Below are positions 14,672-24,158 of a stretch of 50,004 bases of DNA, one piece after another. The DNA comes from Paludibacteraceae bacterium (GTDB lineage Bacteria; Bacteroidota; Bacteroidia; Bacteroidales; Paludibacteraceae). The stretch spans positions 1 through 50,004 of the forward strand of contig JAGBZD010000058.1 in assembly GCA_017628395.1 (NCBI GenBank), written 5' to 3'. Within the stretch, counting starts at the first letter, position 1. Each line of letters opens with the position of its first letter. The notes under the pieces are model-generated. The model worked only from the letters and a program-made list of their open reading frames with translations, was not told the origin of the DNA and made no database searches. The translations under genes were made by a program, and so were the position numbers.

Positions 14672-17600
14672 ATGAAACATTTTAAATTATTTTTCGCGTT
14701 ATTCGCGATGCTCGCCCTCGGCGTTGGAAATGCGTGGGGTGCGGATTTTACTCTCACATCTGCGAACAGTGTAACAGTCGATGGCGTTACCGTTACTTTT
14801 GCAAAGGGTAGTGGCTCTACTGCACCTACTTGGTATGCAGCAGGATTGCGTCTGTATGCAAAAAACACTGTTACGATAACATCGGAAAGTGAAATTACTA
14901 GTATTGTCTTTGATTGGGAAAAACAAGGATCCAAAACATTTGCTTCTGTATCAGCAAATACAGGTTCTTATTCTCACCCTTCTGCGGCTGGAAAAGGCAC
15001 TTGGACGGGTTCTTCTAAATCAGTAATATTTACACTTGCATCAACATCTGGTGTTCAATTGCAACTGAATACTTTGTCTGTTACAACAGCAGGCAGCACT
15101 ACCCCAAAACAAAAATACACTTTAACTTATCAAGCAGGTTCTGTAACAGGTTCTTTGGAAGTCGAAGAAGGTGCTAACTTGTTAGATGCGTTAGAAGATA
15201 TTACTCCTGTGGCTTGTGATCCTACAAGTACAGAGCCTATTGGTTGGAGTGAAAGCGAAATCACTACCAAACAAGCTAACGCACCAACATTGCTTACCGA
15301 TGCAGATGTTATGCCAAGCGAGGAGCATAGTGTTTATTATGTGTTTGCAAAAAAAGAAACCACAGGTGGTGGAACTCCTACTGAAACAACAAAAGAATAT
15401 ACTTTCTCTAACTATTCTGCAGGTGCGCAATATGCCGACAATGAAGAGCATAAATTAGATGACGATGTGACGATTTATACTACAGATTGTCATTTTACTA
15501 CTCAGTTGCGTATTTATTCTTCTTCGACCTATAATGGTTATGTTGTATCTAATCAACTGCCTGGAGCAATTAAATCAATGAGTTTTAATGTTGGTTATAA
15601 ATCAGATAATTTGCTTGTTTATGGTAGTACAGATGGAAGCACATGGACTGAAGTTGGAAGTGTTTCAACAACTACTAGTTATGCAGACAAAAGCATTGAT
15701 TTTGGAGAGACAAACTATACTTACTTCAAGTTAGATGTTGAAGGAGATCAACAGGTTCGTATCACTAAAATGAGTGTTACTTACATGTCTGGCGGTGGCA
15801 CTACTACTATTTCTGACTATACCACAAGTTGTAGTAATGCTCCTGCTGCTACATTAGTTAGCATTGCACACACTGGAGATAAAACCACCTTTACGGAAGG
15901 GGACGCATTCGTAAAGTCGACAATTACTGCTACTTATGATGACGCAACGACTAAAGATGTGACATCCTTAGCTACATTTACAGGTTACGATATGAATACT
16001 ACTGGTACTCAAACTGTAACTGTAACATATGAGGGTAAAAGTACTACATACGACATCACTGTTAGCGCAAAACCTACTTACACTATCACATGGAACAATG
16101 CGGGTACAACTACTGAGGCTACAGTGGTACAAGGTGCAGAACTTGGTGAATTACCAACCGTAGCAGATTGCTCAAATGGCAAGAAGTTCATTGGTTGGAC
16201 TGCTGCAACTTCTGTTAACAATGATGGTTCGGGTGTTACTTATATTAAATCAACCGACAAACCTACAGCAAATACTACCTATTACGCAGTGTTCGCTGTT
16301 GAAAAAGTAGGGGAAGGTGAAGTTGGTTCTGCAGATGTTACTTTGTCCGAAGGTAACTTTGCGAATTCAAAAATCACATGGGATTCAGATTATGCTACAA
16401 TCGTTCAAGAAAAAGTATCTGGTTCTACGGAAGTAAATGGTAGTTATGTCGCAAGTCCTCGTTGGTATGTTGGACATAAAGTTACTATAACTCCAAAGAC
16501 TACAATAAATATTACTGCGATTACGATAAATCAAGGAACAGGTGACTACGCTAAGTTTGATCAAGCTACAGCAACAAATGCAAGTATTGCTATAGATGGT
16601 AAAACTGTAACGATTACTCCTCTTGATGGAACAAAAGCAGTAGTGCTATCTTTTGCTAAACAAGTACGCCCTACATCAATCAATATCGCTAAGGGTCCAG
16701 CGACTACTTATTCCGACTACTCACTCAACTGTGATATTAGTGTAGAACCTACTTGGACTATTTCTAAAAATGAAATTGCTTTTGCCGATAAATATGTAGG
16801 TTTTGAATATACCGAAACATTTACTATCAACGCAAACAATTTGACCGATGATATCGCTTTGGCAATTGATGGTAGCAACTTTACTGTTTCTCCTACATCA
16901 ATCGCTACAGATGCAGCTTTCCCTCAAACTGTAACTGTGAGTTATGCTCCTACAGCAGTAGGCACTCATAATGCAACATTGAATATCACTTCTGGTTCTA
17001 CATTGTCAAAAACAATTGCTTTGACAGGTTCTGCAACAGAGGCAACAATTTATACGCTCACAGCTTTGGCTGATATCAATCCAACAGATAAAGTAATTAT
17101 TGTTGGTACATCAGGTGGCAGCACCTATGCAATGAGCAATGATAAGGGAACAGGTGATGCACCGGATGCAGTAGCAGTAACTGTTACTGACAACAAGATT
17201 GCAACTGACAAAACAAACATCCTTTGGAATATTGCTAAGAATGGCGATAATTTGACTATTTACCCTGCTGATCAAACTGCAAAGTGGTTGTATTGTTTGG
17301 CGGATAATAACGATGGTGTGCGTGTTGGTACAGGAGAGGCAAAGTTATTCACAATAGACAAGGGTTATTTGTACACAACTCAAACCACAACTCCGCGCCA
17401 TATAGGTATTTACAACAATAGTGATTGGCGTTGCTACAAGCCAAGTGCTGACGCAATTCATACCAATATCAAAGATCAATCTTTCGCATTCTATGTATTG
17501 CCAGACACCGATCCTTCTATCTCAGTAAATACAACGAGCAAAGACTTTGGTGCTGTGATAAATGGCAAATCCGCTTCGCAAGAATTTGAGATTACTGCTC

Positions 17601-19678
17601 GCAATATTGCTACTCCTGTATTCTCAACTTCTGTCACAGGTGCTAATGCTACATATTTCACTGCAACTATTAATGCCAATAAGGTAATAGTTACTTATGC
17701 TCCTACAGCAGTTGGTGAACATGTTGCTGCTTTGACCATTACAGAAACTACAACTTCTAAATCTGTAGAGGTTGCGTTGACAGGTGAGTGTGTGGAAACT
17801 GTAAATGTAGCTACTGCAATGGCATTGCCTGTTGACGAAATAGCATATTTGAGTCAATTTGAGGTGGTATATCCTTTGAAGGATAAATCATTTATCTATA
17901 TCAAAGATAATAGCGGTTACGGACTTATCTACGATGGTACTTTGGATGAACAATTCAAAGCAGGTAATCGCGTAGAAGGATTTGTCGGTACATCTAGTCC
18001 ATACAAATCATTGCCAGAGTTGAAGGCCGTTAATAAGTACGAAGATTTGACTATAACTCCTGGTGTTGCCGCAGAACCAATTGAGTTTGTTACCGCACCT
18101 ACGGTTACTGATGTGAATAAATATGTAGTATTCAAGAATGTACAATTTGATGCTGCTGTGACATTTGCAACTGATGCTGCAACAAATACTACATTTACCA
18201 TTGGTTCGGAAACCATCACACTTCGTAATAACTACAAGTTTGCAGCATCGTTGGAGGCAAATATGGCATATGATGTATATGGTTTTGTTGCTACATTCCA
18301 ACAAAATGAGGATGATCCAGTACAAGTGCAAGTATATTTCCTTACTGCAGTTGAAGCAGGTGGTGTAATAGAGACTTATACTGTTACTTATGATGCGAAT
18401 GGTGCAGCAGGCGCTGCTCCTGTAGATGAGACAAAATACCAAGCAGGACAAACATTCTATGTGGAAAATCAAGGTGAGTTAGTAAAAGAGGGATATGAGT
18501 TTGTCGGTTGGAAATATAATGGTACTGTTTATGAAGCAGGAAAGCAATTTACAATGCCAACAGAGAATGTAACCTTCGTGGCTCAATGGGAAGAAATCGT
18601 TGTAACCCCTACAGAAGATTTCAGTGCAGGTCTTTGGGTACTCGTTACCGATGCAAGCGAATTGGCTGCTAATGATTATATCATTATCGCTGCTGCCGAA
18701 GAAAACTTCGCTATGAAATCATATGAGAGCGGAAACAACTGCAAACAGTTGGCTGTTACAAAGTTCGGCAAAAACAATTGCTTCTTAACTTGGACAGAGG
18801 AAGTTGGCGTATTCCAGTTAGCAACAAATGGTAGCAACTACACTATCCAAGATGTCAACTCCGAGGAATATCTCTATGCTGCAGGTACAGGAAATAATAA
18901 CTACCTCAAAGCAGATGATGAAGTTCCTGCTACGGTAGAAATGGCAAAATATATCTGGACTATCTCTTATACAGATGGTGTTGCTACCGTCAAAGCTACA
19001 AGCGAAAACCGTAACACTTTGATGTACAATACAAGTTCAGACTTGTTCTCATGCTATGCTTCTGGTCAAAAGGCAATCGCTATCTACAAATATGTAGAAA
19101 CTGATTTCTACACCCGCGAAAACTTAACTTCAGGTTATCACTATACCTTCTGCTTGCCATATGCTACAAGCAAATATGCTGGTGCTGAGTTCTATGAGGT
19201 TTCTTGGTTAGAAGAGGGCAAAGGTCTTTGGTTAAATGCACTTGCTGAGGGTGCTGCGCTTGAGGCAGGTAAACCATATATCTTTAAAGCAACTGATACT
19301 AAGATTGTGGTTGCTTATGATGGTACTGCAGTTTCTGCTCCTATTGATGGCGATGCTGGTTTGACTGGTACATTCGATAAAATTGTTGCTGGTGCAGATT
19401 TGGTAGATAATTACATCATTGCAAACAATAAGTTGTGGTTAGGTAACACCAATAACACCTTGCCTGCATACTGTGCTTATATTAAAGCAGACGATCTTCC
19501 AACAACAGCTCAAGCTCAAATCCCAGGTCGTCGTCGCGTATGCATGGGCGAGAATGCAACAACAGGTTTCGACCAAATCGTTGCTCCAGAAGGCAAGGTT
19601 ATCAAGGTTATCGAGAACGGTCAACTCATCATCATCCGTGATGGCGAGAAGTACAACCTCCAAGGACAAAAACTATAA
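14672..19678 (+). CDS. Giant secreted multidomain protein, unit 2 (1668 aa)
   Basis: A 1668-residue paralogue of the protein at 7597-12093. The ATG at 14672 gives the same signal peptide; about 20 bp of leader and the first 75 bp of coding DNA are nearly identical in the two genes. Approximate modules: KGSGSTAPTWYAAG module (43-150), InlB-like (149-235), jelly-roll-like (237-380), Ig-like with TITATYDDATTKDVT (393-468), InlB-like with FIGWTAATS (469-548), a second GSAPT-type module (549-690), anchor-D-like (691-790), 793-945 module, a second anchor-D-like (948-1040), OB-fold-like (1046-1230), InlB/Flg_new (1234-1310, EGYEFVGWKYNG), 1312-1480 module, and the shared C-terminal block (about 1480-1668) ending NGQLIIIRDGEKYNLQGQKL. 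No catalytic motif was seen. Probably surface-exposed or extracellular. Confidence 0.85.
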   Translation: MKHFKLFFALFAMLALGVGNAWGADFTLTSANSVTVDGVTVTFAKGSGSTAPTWYAAGLRLYAKNTVTITSESEITSIVFDWEKQGSKTFASVSANTGSYSHPSAAGKGTWTGSSKSVIFTLASTSGVQLQLNTLSVTTAGSTTPKQKYTLTYQAGSVTGSLEVEEGANLLDALEDITPVACDPTSTEPIGWSESEITTKQANAPTLLTDADVMPSEEHSVYYVFAKKETTGGGTPTETTKEYTFSNYSAGAQYADNEEHKLDDDVTIYTTDCHFTTQLRIYSSSTYNGYVVSNQLPGAIKSMSFNVGYKSDNLLVYGSTDGSTWTEVGSVSTTTSYADKSIDFGETNYTYFKLDVEGDQQVRITKMSVTYMSGGGTTTISDYTTSCSNAPAATLVSIAHTGDKTTFTEGDAFVKSTITATYDDATTKDVTSLATFTGYDMNTTGTQTVTVTYEGKSTTYDITVSAKPTYTITWNNAGTTTEATVVQGAELGELPTVADCSNGKKFIGWTAATSVNNDGSGVTYIKSTDKPTANTTYYAVFAVEKVGEGEVGSADVTLSEGNFANSKITWDSDYATIVQEKVSGSTEVNGSYVASPRWYVGHKVTITPKTTINITAITINQGTGDYAKFDQATATNASIAIDGKTVTITPLDGTKAVVLSFAKQVRPTSINIAKGPATTYSDYSLNCDISVEPTWTISKNEIAFADKYVGFEYTETFTINANNLTDDIALAIDGSNFTVSPTSIATDAAFPQTVTVSYAPTAVGTHNATLNITSGSTLSKTIALTGSATEATIYTLTALADINPTDKVIIVGTSGGSTYAMSNDKGTGDAPDAVAVTVTDNKIATDKTNILWNIAKNGDNLTIYPADQTAKWLYCLADNNDGVRVGTGEAKLFTIDKGYLYTTQTTTPRHIGIYNNSDWRCYKPSADAIHTNIKDQSFAFYVLPDTDPSISVNTTSKDFGAVINGKSASQEFEITARNIATPVFSTSVTGANATYFTATINANKVIVTYAPTAVGEHVAALTITETTTSKSVEVALTGECVETVNVATAMALPVDEIAYLSQFEVVYPLKDKSFIYIKDNSGYGLIYDGTLDEQFKAGNRVEGFVGTSSPYKSLPELKAVNKYEDLTITPGVAAEPIEFVTAPTVTDVNKYVVFKNVQFDAAVTFATDAATNTTFTIGSETITLRNNYKFAASLEANMAYDVYGFVATFQQNEDDPVQVQVYFLTAVEAGGVIETYTVTYDANGAAGAAPVDETKYQAGQTFYVENQGELVKEGYEFVGWKYNGTVYEAGKQFTMPTENVTFVAQWEEIVVTPTEDFSAGLWVLVTDASELAANDYIIIAAAEENFAMKSYESGNNCKQLAVTKFGKNNCFLTWTEEVGVFQLATNGSNYTIQDVNSEEYLYAAGTGNNNYLKADDEVPATVEMAKYIWTISYTDGVATVKATSENRNTLMYNTSSDLFSCYASGQKAIAIYKYVETDFYTRENLTSGYHYTFCLPYATSKYAGAEFYEVSWLEEGKGLWLNALAEGAALEAGKPYIFKATDTKIVVAYDGTAVSAPIDGDAGLTGTFDKIVAGADLVDNYIIANNKLWLGNTNNTLPAYCAYIKADDLPTTAQAQIPGRRRVCMGENATTGFDQIVAPEGKVIKVIENGQLIIIRDGEKYNLQGQKL

Positions 19679-19689
19679 TAACCCTTCTA

Positions 19690-19727
19690 TCCTCTTCTCC
19701 CTTCCCTTTAGGGAGGGGACGGGGTAG
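19690..19727. repeat. Dispersed GC-rich palindromic repeat
   Basis: CTCCCTTCCCTTTAGGGAGG followed by GGACGGGGTAGG, in the 66-bp spacer between giant gene 2 and its companion peptide. It resembles the segment inserted in recN at 5193-5240. Confidence 0.65.
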
Positions 19728-19744
19728 GCTAAAATTTGACTATT

Positions 19745-19885
19745 ATGAAAAAAGTATATTTAGCGCCTCAGACAGAGGCAATTGAGATTCTTACAGACAA
19801 GGTTCTCATGGCAAGCCCTGGTGGTGGTTTTACCAACCCAAACATCGGTATGGGCTCCGGCTCTTTCGATGGAGAAGGTCAATAA
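19745..19885 (+). CDS. Small companion peptide, APQTEAI/LMASPGGG type (46 aa)
   Basis: A 46-residue ORF, MKKVYLAPQTEAIEILTDKV then LMASPGGG and a tail ending GSGSFDGEGQ. It is the paralogue of the 47-aa ORF at 7339-7482, and lies 66 bp downstream of the second giant surface protein and 52 bp before a terminator. The first 13 residues differ from the paralogue at one position, while the tails diverge, so the N-terminal half is the conserved part. Function is unknown. Tight linkage to a giant secreted protein in both units suggests a role in its production, export or surface state, but nothing in the sequence shows which. Confidence 0.75.
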   Translation: MKKVYLAPQTEAIEILTDKVLMASPGGGFTNPNIGMGSGSFDGEGQ

Positions 19886-19937
19886 TCTCCCCACCTGCGG
19901 ACAGCATTAGTGAATAATGCATTCCGCTAACCCTTTC

Positions 19938-19976
19938 AAAAAATCGTGCCCAACCTCGCGTTAGGCACGATTTTTT
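19938..19976. terminator. Terminator closing surface-protein unit 2
   Basis: AAAAAATCGTGCC (19938-19950) pairs with GGCACGATTTTTT (19964-19976). The core is identical to the terminator at 7214-7259 that closes unit 1. Confidence 0.9.
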
Positions 19977-19988
19977 GGTATAAAAACG

Positions 19989-20006
19989 ACACACACATGT
20001 GTGTGT
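19989..20006. repeat. 18-bp perfect palindrome
   Basis: ACACACACATGTGTGTGT, an alternating purine-pyrimidine palindrome in the spacer between the unit 2 terminator and hemW. The remaining bases to 20093 show nothing recognisable. Confidence 0.8.
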
Positions 20007-20093
20007 GTTTATATCAACTGCATTTGGGGGCGTGTAAAATCAATTCTCCAAAAACAATCCTCGGCACAATTGTTTATTGAATAGCACTACTGC

Positions 20094-21185
20094 CTATACC
20101 AAATCCTCAATAATTCTATTCAAGATATGAAAACCTTTTGTAGTAGCCACCAACCGTTCCCCTTCTTGCTTTAGCAGTCCCTGCTGCACATACCCCTCTA
20201 CCCTACTCATATTCACATCTCCCATTGCCACACCTCTATTGGTACGCAGCCCCAACATCACGCGTTCCGTATGGCGTTGTTCTTCGGTTAACCATTCTAA
20301 CTCTGGCAACAACGCATGCGCACGCGCCTGCTGGATATACATATCCAAATCCGACACATTCCACTGCCGCTTCTCTCCATCATAACTGTGTGCACCTGCA
20401 CCCAACCCCAAATAGGGCGTATCGTTCCAATAACTACTATTGTGCTTCGACTCGCGCCCAAGAAGCGCAAAATTACTCACTTCGTAATGCACATATCCGT
20501 TCCTCGTGAGTGTCTCCACCAAGTAATCATACATTTGCATCTCCACATCCTCATCCACCGCAGCCACCACTCCACGCTCCAGCAACGCCATCAACGCCGT
20601 ACCCTCTTCGTAAATCAGCCCATAGGAAGATATATGCTGCACGCCCAATTTGAGTGCTTCCGCTATATCGTTTTGCCATTGCGGCATGGTTTCCGTAGGA
20701 AGAGCATACATGAGATCTATGGAGATATTGTCAAACCCTGCCGCTTGCGCTACGGCTACTGCCTCGCGGGCTTGTTGTGCAGTGTGGCGTCGCCCGATGA
20801 GTTGTAGTAGTGTATCATCAAAACTCTGCACACCCATACTCAGCCGATTGATACCCATTGCACGCCATGCACGAACATTCGCTTCCGTAACATCGCCAGG
20901 ATTCACCTCTAAAGTAATTTCCACACGACTCCCCCACTCCATACCACACAACGCCACACAACGCTGTACGATACGACTCAACGCCCCCACAGGCAAGGTG
21001 CTCGGCGTTCCGCCACCCATGTAAATGGTGCGCACTTCTTCGGTCAGTGTATGTCTGCGGTCATCCAGCTCACATAGCAACGCCTCTACATACTCTTCCT
21101 GACGCGCTAACTGCGTCGTAGAAAAGAAGTCGCAATACTTACATCTGCTTTTGCAAAATGGTATGTGTATATATATTCCCGCCAT
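20094..21185 (-). CDS. hemW: Radical SAM heme chaperone HemW (coproporphyrinogen III oxidase-like)
   Basis: A 363-residue protein with radical SAM motif C11-KSR-C15-KY-C18 directly after AGIYIHIPF, then YMGGGTPSTL, MGVQSFDDTLL and LMYALPTETMPQW, and a C-terminal HemN-like domain with YEEGTAL, HYEVSNFA and LGLGAGAHSYDG. HemW members carry the single CX3CX2C and lack the extra cysteine and N-terminal extension of true HemN. They bind heme and have been described as heme-transfer chaperones, so 'oxidase' is less likely. The ATG at 21183-21185 gives the canonical N-terminus and lies only a few bases from the -7 promoter box. Confidence 0.92.
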   Translation of the reverse strand: MAGIYIHIPFCKSRCKYCDFFSTTQLARQEEYVEALLCELDDRRHTLTEEVRTIYMGGGTPSTLPVGALSRIVQRCVALCGMEWGSRVEITLEVNPGDVTEANVRAWRAMGINRLSMGVQSFDDTLLQLIGRRHTAQQAREAVAVAQAAGFDNISIDLMYALPTETMPQWQNDIAEALKLGVQHISSYGLIYEEGTALMALLERGVVAAVDEDVEMQMYDYLVETLTRNGYVHYEVSNFALLGRESKHNSSYWNDTPYLGLGAGAHSYDGEKRQWNVSDLDMYIQQARAHALLPELEWLTEEQRHTERVMLGLRTNRGVAMGDVNMSRVEGYVQQGLLKQEGERLVATTKGFHILNRIIEDLV

Positions 21186-21192
21186 AAGACTG

Positions 21193-21200
21193 CAAAGGTA
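21193..21200 (-). promoter_or_regulatory. -7 promoter box of hemW, next to the start codon
   Basis: TACCTTTG on the minus strand with seven bases (CAGTCTT) before the ATG, so the mRNA should have almost no 5' leader. The -33 box is not well defined. Confidence 0.6.
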
Positions 21201-21260
21201 ATGTTTTTTTTGCAATTTAACCGCCAACAAACACATAGTTTTCAAAAAAAGTGCGTTTTA

Positions 21261-21292
21261 TTTGCATATATGCACTTTTTTTTGTAATTTTG
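21261..21292 (+). promoter_or_regulatory. Promoter of the MBL-GT2-M23-GNAT operon
   Basis: TTTG (21261-21264), 20 bases, TAATTTTG (21285-21292). The -33 box is extended as TTTGCATATATG, identical to the promoter at 27783. Confidence 0.8.
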
Positions 21293-21331
21293 CGGGCTGA
21301 TTAGGTACTTTGCCTAAATATGTAGAAAGAA

Positions 21332-22162
21332 ATGACAGACAACCAACTCATATTCAGAAGTTTTGCCAGCGGAAGTAGCGGTAACTGCTATTATTTGGGT
21401 ACCTCCAAATGGGGCATTCTCATTGATGCTGGTATTTCTGCGCGTACCATTCAGAAAAACCTACGCGAAATGGGCTTGGATTATGCCAATATCATGGGTG
21501 TACTTATCACCCACGACCATGCTGACCACATTCGCGCAGTGGGTACCTTGGGCGAGCGCGTGCACCTACCTATATACTCCACGCGCGCGATTCATGATGG
21601 CATCGACCGCAACTATGGCGTGAGAGAAAAACTGCGCACCTCACAACGATACATTGAGAAAGGCGTAGAATGGGAACTCAACGGCATGAAAATCAACACT
21701 TTTGGCATCTCACACGACTCTACAGAATGTATCGGATATGTGATTGACTTCTTGGGACAACGCTTTATGATTGCCACCGATTGTGGACAGCCTAACCTGA
21801 CAATGGAGTCCTATATCAATTCAGCCAATCATATCGTGATTGAATCGAACCACGACGAATCGCTGTTGCTGAATGGTCCCTACCCTACCTATCTTAAAGA
21901 ACGCATCTTATCGCCCAAAGGGCATCAAAGCAATACCACCTGCGGAACGCTATTGGCAAAGAACTGGCACAACGATATGCGTAATGTATTCTTATGCCAC
22001 CTTAGCCACGAAAACAACGATCCCAGTGTGGCAATAGAAACAATCAAAGAAATCCTATTAGACGAAGGCATCATGCCCGGCGAAGACTTGTTCCTCACTC
22101 CATTGGAGCGTCTGAAACCAAGTCCTATATACATATTGGACGAACATATCATTAGCTACTAA
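21332..22162 (+). CDS. MBL-fold metallo-hydrolase (YycJ/WalJ-like)
   Basis: A 276-residue cytoplasmic metallo-beta-lactamase-fold hydrolase with the binuclear-metal motif THDHADH (60-66), an FRSFASGSSGNCYYL opening typical of YycJ-type proteins, and IATDCGQ and CHLSHENND later. YycJ-type proteins are exonuclease-like and have been linked to DNA repair or cell-wall control in other bacteria; the role here is not defined by sequence. It is the first gene of a rightward operon, 13 bp before the glycosyltransferase. The full length is usual for the family. Confidence 0.88.
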   Translation: MTDNQLIFRSFASGSSGNCYYLGTSKWGILIDAGISARTIQKNLREMGLDYANIMGVLITHDHADHIRAVGTLGERVHLPIYSTRAIHDGIDRNYGVREKLRTSQRYIEKGVEWELNGMKINTFGISHDSTECIGYVIDFLGQRFMIATDCGQPNLTMESYINSANHIVIESNHDESLLLNGPYPTYLKERILSPKGHQSNTTCGTLLAKNWHNDMRNVFLCHLSHENNDPSVAIETIKEILLDEGIMPGEDLFLTPLERLKPSPIYILDEHIISY

Positions 22163-22175
22163 ACATTGCAATACT

Positions 22176-22916
22176 ATGGATAAATTAGTTATCATCCCTA
22201 CCTACAACGAGAAGGAAAACATCGAAGCTATCATCACCGCTGTGATGGACCTACCCCTTGGTTTTCATGTCCTGATTATAGATGACGGTTCGCCCGATGG
22301 CACAGCTACCATTGTCAAGGACCTCATGCAAAATAGATTCAACGGTCGTTTGCACATCATTGAACGCGCAGGCAAATTGGGATTAGGCACCGCATACATC
22401 ACTGGCTTCAAGTGGGCTATCGAACACAAATACGACTACATCTTCGAAATGGATGCCGACTTCTCGCACAACCCTAACGACTTGCTCAAACTCTATGACG
22501 CTTGTGCCAACCAAGGCGCAGATGTGGCTATCGGTAGTCGCTATGTGACAGGCGTGAATGTCGTAAACTGGCCTATGGGGCGTGTACTAATGTCGTATTT
22601 TGCAAGCAAGTATGTACGCACCGTCTTAGGTATGAAAATCCATGACACCACCGCTGGCTTCAAATGCTATCGCCGCGAAGTACTGGAAACCATCGAATTA
22701 GACAAAATCCGATTCAAAGGATACGCTTTCCAAATCGAAATGAAATTCACAGCATACAAGTGTGGATTCACCCTACAAGAGGTGCCTATCATCTTCATCA
22801 ACCGCGTATTGGGAACCAGCAAGATGTCAGGTGGCATATTCTCAGAAGCGTTATTAGGAGTCATACGCCTAAAACTGAATTCAATAACACGCAAGTATCC
22901 ACAGAAAAACGCCTGA
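22176..22916 (+). CDS. Polyprenol monophosphomannose synthase-like glycosyltransferase (GT2)
   Basis: A 246-residue family 2 glycosyltransferase resembling dolichol/polyprenol-phosphate mannose synthases: VIIPTYNEKENIEAII at the N-terminus, the nucleotide-binding IIDDGSPDGTA (34-44), GLGTAYITGFKWA, the DxD-like MDADFSHNP, IGSRYVTG, and DTTAGFKCYRREVLE. No transmembrane domain follows, as in the short soluble type. It would transfer a sugar from a nucleotide donor to a polyprenyl phosphate at the cytoplasmic membrane face. It is the second gene of the operon, between the MBL hydrolase and the M23 lipoprotein. Confidence 0.9.
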   Translation: MDKLVIIPTYNEKENIEAIITAVMDLPLGFHVLIIDDGSPDGTATIVKDLMQNRFNGRLHIIERAGKLGLGTAYITGFKWAIEHKYDYIFEMDADFSHNPNDLLKLYDACANQGADVAIGSRYVTGVNVVNWPMGRVLMSYFASKYVRTVLGMKIHDTTAGFKCYRREVLETIELDKIRFKGYAFQIEMKFTAYKCGFTLQEVPIIFINRVLGTSKMSGGIFSEALLGVIRLKLNSITRKYPQKNA

Positions 22917-22946
22917 TTGTTTTTCTCGTTTAGAGTTTAGCGGAAA

Positions 22947-24146
22947 ATGAAACAAATACTTGTATTATTAGTAGTTGCATTCGGACTAATCGCCTGCAAC
23001 AAAACAACTAACGAACAACAAGCCCAAGCGCCTGTTGTTCGCTATGAATGGGGATTGCCCATTGATTCGTTTCGCATTGACACCTGCGTTGTCAAAGAAG
23101 GAGAAACCTTAGGGGGCATGATGAATCGTTTGGGCGCAACGCGCCAACAACTAACAGGTATCACCCTTATGCCTCGTTCGGAGTTTGATGTGCGCAGTAT
23201 CCGCCCTGGCAAAACATATTACGCACTCTTTCAAACAGACACTGCTGGCATAGAACACTTATGCTATTATGTCTATAAACCCAGTATTCGTGAGGAAATC
23301 GTACTGCACCTCACCGACTCTATGCATGTAGAACGCTTTGAGAAACCGATCATCCATAAGAACCGTACTGCCGAAGTGGTAATAGAGTCCAGTCTGTGGA
23401 ACGCCATGGCAGGCAACAACTTACCCACAGAGTTGGCTTTAGAGTTAAGCGATATTTATGCATGGACAATCGACTTTTTCGGTTTGCAAAAAGGCGACTC
23501 CATCCGTGTACATTACGACGAGCAATATGTGGACAGCACCCGCATTGGCATCGGACGCATTTATGCAGCAGACTTTTACCATGCACGCCGCTGGCAAGAA
23601 GCCTTTTGGTTTGAAGACGGAACTATTCACAACTATTTCGACGCTGAAGGCAATAGCCTACGCAAAGCATTCTTGAAAGCACCACTCAACTACAAACGCA
23701 TCTCTTCGGGATTTACCTATGCACGCAAACATCCTATCTACAAGGTAGTTCGCCCACACACAGGCGTGGACTATGCGGCACCAATGGGTACACCTGTAGT
23801 GAGTATTGGCGATGGCGTCGTAACCATGAAGCAGTACAAAGGCGGAGGCGGACATACCGTAAAAATCAAACATAACTCTACTTACACCACTGCTTATCTG
23901 CACCTATCAAAATATGCCAAAGGATTGGCTGTAGGCAAACATGTGAAACAAGGCGAAGTAATTGGTTATGTGGGCAGTTCTGGTTCAAGCACAGGACCAC
24001 ACTTGGATTTCCGCGTATGGAAGAACGGCAGCCCAATAGACCCTCTGAAAATGCAATCGCCACCCGCAGAACCCATCCCTGCACAGTACAAAGATACCTT
24101 CGCCACAGTGGTGGAGAATTACCGAAAATTGCTAAAAAACGAATAA
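22947..24146 (+). CDS. M23-family peptidase lipoprotein
   Basis: A 399-residue lipoprotein with lipobox LIAC (residues 14-17) and an N-terminal half with a possible LysM-like segment (VVKEGETLGGMMNRLGATRQ). The C-terminal M23 domain has HTGVDYAAPMGTPV (zinc H..D pair), KIKHNSTYTTAYLHLS, and GPHLDFRVW. In the last motif the usual HxH reads HLD, so the second zinc-ligand histidine is aspartate; the same variant is seen in other M23 proteins, and activity cannot be excluded. Likely a peptidoglycan endopeptidase, or a degenerate regulator of one, anchored in the periplasm or outer membrane. Third gene of the operon. Confidence 0.9.
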   Translation: MKQILVLLVVAFGLIACNKTTNEQQAQAPVVRYEWGLPIDSFRIDTCVVKEGETLGGMMNRLGATRQQLTGITLMPRSEFDVRSIRPGKTYYALFQTDTAGIEHLCYYVYKPSIREEIVLHLTDSMHVERFEKPIIHKNRTAEVVIESSLWNAMAGNNLPTELALELSDIYAWTIDFFGLQKGDSIRVHYDEQYVDSTRIGIGRIYAADFYHARRWQEAFWFEDGTIHNYFDAEGNSLRKAFLKAPLNYKRISSGFTYARKHPIYKVVRPHTGVDYAAPMGTPVVSIGDGVVTMKQYKGGGGHTVKIKHNSTYTTAYLHLSKYAKGLAVGKHVKQGEVIGYVGSSGSSTGPHLDFRVWKNGSPIDPLKMQSPPAEPIPAQYKDTFATVVENYRKLLKNE

Positions 24147-24158
24147 CCATCTATTCCT

